A stretch of DNA of 22,415 bases from JAOUEE01 sp051011595 (GTDB taxonomy: Bacteria; Actinomycetota; Acidimicrobiia; Acidimicrobiales; SHLQ01). Shown here piece by piece: positions 21,652 through 22,415 of this stretch. Positions within the stretch are counted from its first letter, which is position 1, and each line of letters begins with the position of its first letter. The translations under genes were made by a program, and so were the position numbers. The notes under the pieces are model-generated. The model ran no database searches and was not told the origin of the DNA. It saw nothing but the letters and a program-made list of their open reading frames with translations. The stretch lies in contig JBPCTQ010000373.1 of assembly GCA_051011595.1 (NCBI GenBank), forward strand, positions 1 to 22,415, read 5' to 3'.

Positions 21652-22415
21652 TATGCCGACCTGGGTCTCGCAGGTGTCAGAGGTGTCGGTGCCCGGACCA
21701 CCGTCGCAGTGGTCGACGCCGACGCCACCCTTGAGGAAGTCGGCACCACTGCCGCCCATCAAGGTGTCGTCTCCGAGAGACCCCAGGACTTCGTCGTTGC
21801 CGGCGGCTCCTTCGATGGTGTCGGCACCGGTGCCGCCGTTGATGGTGTCGCTGCCACCACCTGCGTCGACCGTGTCGTCGCCGGGTCCGGTGGAGATGTC
21901 GTCGGCGCCGGGCCCGCTGGTGACGGTGTCGTCGTCGGGGCCGCTGGTGACGGTGTCGTTGCCCGGCCCGCCCGAGATGACGTCGATACCCGCCGATGTC
22001 TTGATGACGTCGTGGCCGTCGTTGCCGCTGGCGGTGTCGTCACCGAGTCCGGTGAAGATGGTGTCAGAACCCTTGCCGCCCACGGCGAGGTCGTCGCCCG
22101 CACCGGCGAACAGCCGATCCTCACCCTTGCCGCCATCGAGTTCGTCGTCGCCGGCGTTGCCGGCCAGCGTGTCGTTTCCATCGGCGCCGAGCAGCACGTC
22201 GTTGCCGGACTGGCCGACCAGGTTGTCGATACCTTCCTCGCCCTCGAGCTGATCGCTGCCGGGGCCACCCTCGAGGGTGTCGTTCCCGACGCCCCCTCGC
22301 AGCGTGTCGTCACCCAGTCCGCCGCCGAGCTCGTCGTTGTCGTCGTCGCCGGCGAGAACGTCGTCGCCGGCCCCACCACGAAGGTCGTCGGGCCCGGGGC
22401 CGCCCGAGATCAGGT
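21646..22415 (-). CDS. RTX calcium-binding repeat protein, N-terminus beyond the window
   Basis: The frame is open from the stop at 21646 to the right edge (at least 256 residues), so the start and any signal peptide lie outside. An internal GTG at 22197 is not the start, since RTX repeats continue upstream of it (GGVGNDTLEGGPGSDQLEG). The visible part is all GGxGxDxΦx nonapeptides, with one Thr/Ser-rich run (DTVTSGPGADDISTGPGDD). The C-terminus HCDGGPGTDTSDTCE matches the cap of the neighbouring RTX protein, so the two are tandem paralogues. Whether a catalytic or adhesive domain precedes the repeats cannot be seen. Confidence 0.88.
   Translation of the reverse strand, partial: LISGGPGPDDLRGGAGDDVLAGDDDNDELGGGLGDDTLRGGVGNDTLEGGPGSDQLEGEEGIDNLVGQSGNDVLLGADGNDTLAGNAGDDELDGGKGEDRLFAGAGDDLAVGGKGSDTIFTGLGDDTASGNDGHDVIKTSAGIDVISGGPGNDTVTSGPDDDTVTSGPGADDISTGPGDDTVDAGGGSDTINGGTGADTIEGAAGNDEVLGSLGDDTLMGGSGADFLKGGVGVDHCDGGPGTDTSDTCETQVGIP

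Overview
The window is GC-rich, densely coded bacterial chromosome. Strong G/C third-position bias, many GTG starts, paired FadE-type acyl-CoA dehydrogenases, an F420-type luciferase-like monooxygenase and a KstR-like TetR regulator point to an actinobacterium. My best guess is an Acidimicrobiia or Ilumatobacter-like lineage; that is inference, because there is no rRNA or marker gene here.

Layout. 1-368 is a hairpin-forming tandem repeat with 81- and 51-base units, cut by the left edge. After a promoter with a 21-base dyad comes a fatty-acid/CoA operon (465-3621): two adjacent acyl-CoA dehydrogenases, only one of which keeps a catalytic Glu, and a crotonase-family protein; a membrane-anchored DUF3137-like protein follows. 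A second plus-strand operon (4754-10270) holds an acyl-CoA ligase, a small ArsC-like protein, a Rieske oxygenase and a molybdopterin oxidoreductase. Then come a minus-strand luciferase-like monooxygenase, a secreted or anchored zincin-like protein, a GNAT acetyltransferase and a KstR-like TetR. A minus-strand pair (crotonase plus an unrecognised 382-residue protein) diverges from a six-gene operon (15493-20196): zinc alcohol dehydrogenase, stand-alone phosphohistidine swivelling domain, two DUF35-type OB-fold proteins without zinc-ribbon cysteines, and two thiolase-fold proteins without the nucleophilic cysteine. The right end holds two minus-strand RTX calcium-binding proteins, the second running off the edge.

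The most notable observation is at 6341-6697. The ArsC-family gene has an in-frame TGA exactly where the catalytic Cys12 of E. coli-type arsenate reductase lies. All three family arginines are kept, there is a strong Shine-Dalgarno before a GTG start, and a 7-bp hairpin with a GGUC loop begins 16 bases after the TGA. This looks like a selenocysteine-containing ArsC-like protein that ordinary gene calling would truncate. No selenocysteine machinery is in the window, so this needs the rest of the genome.

The second point of interest is the 15493-20196 operon. Its thiolase-fold and OB-fold proteins have lost the residues of textbook thiolases and zinc-ribbon DUF35 proteins, resembling the steroid side-chain aldolase (Ltp2/ChsH2-type) arrangement, with an unexplained phosphohistidine-domain protein added. 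A GAAC-N2-GTTC dyad similar to a KstR site lies at its promoter, and a KstR-like regulator is 2.6 kb upstream.
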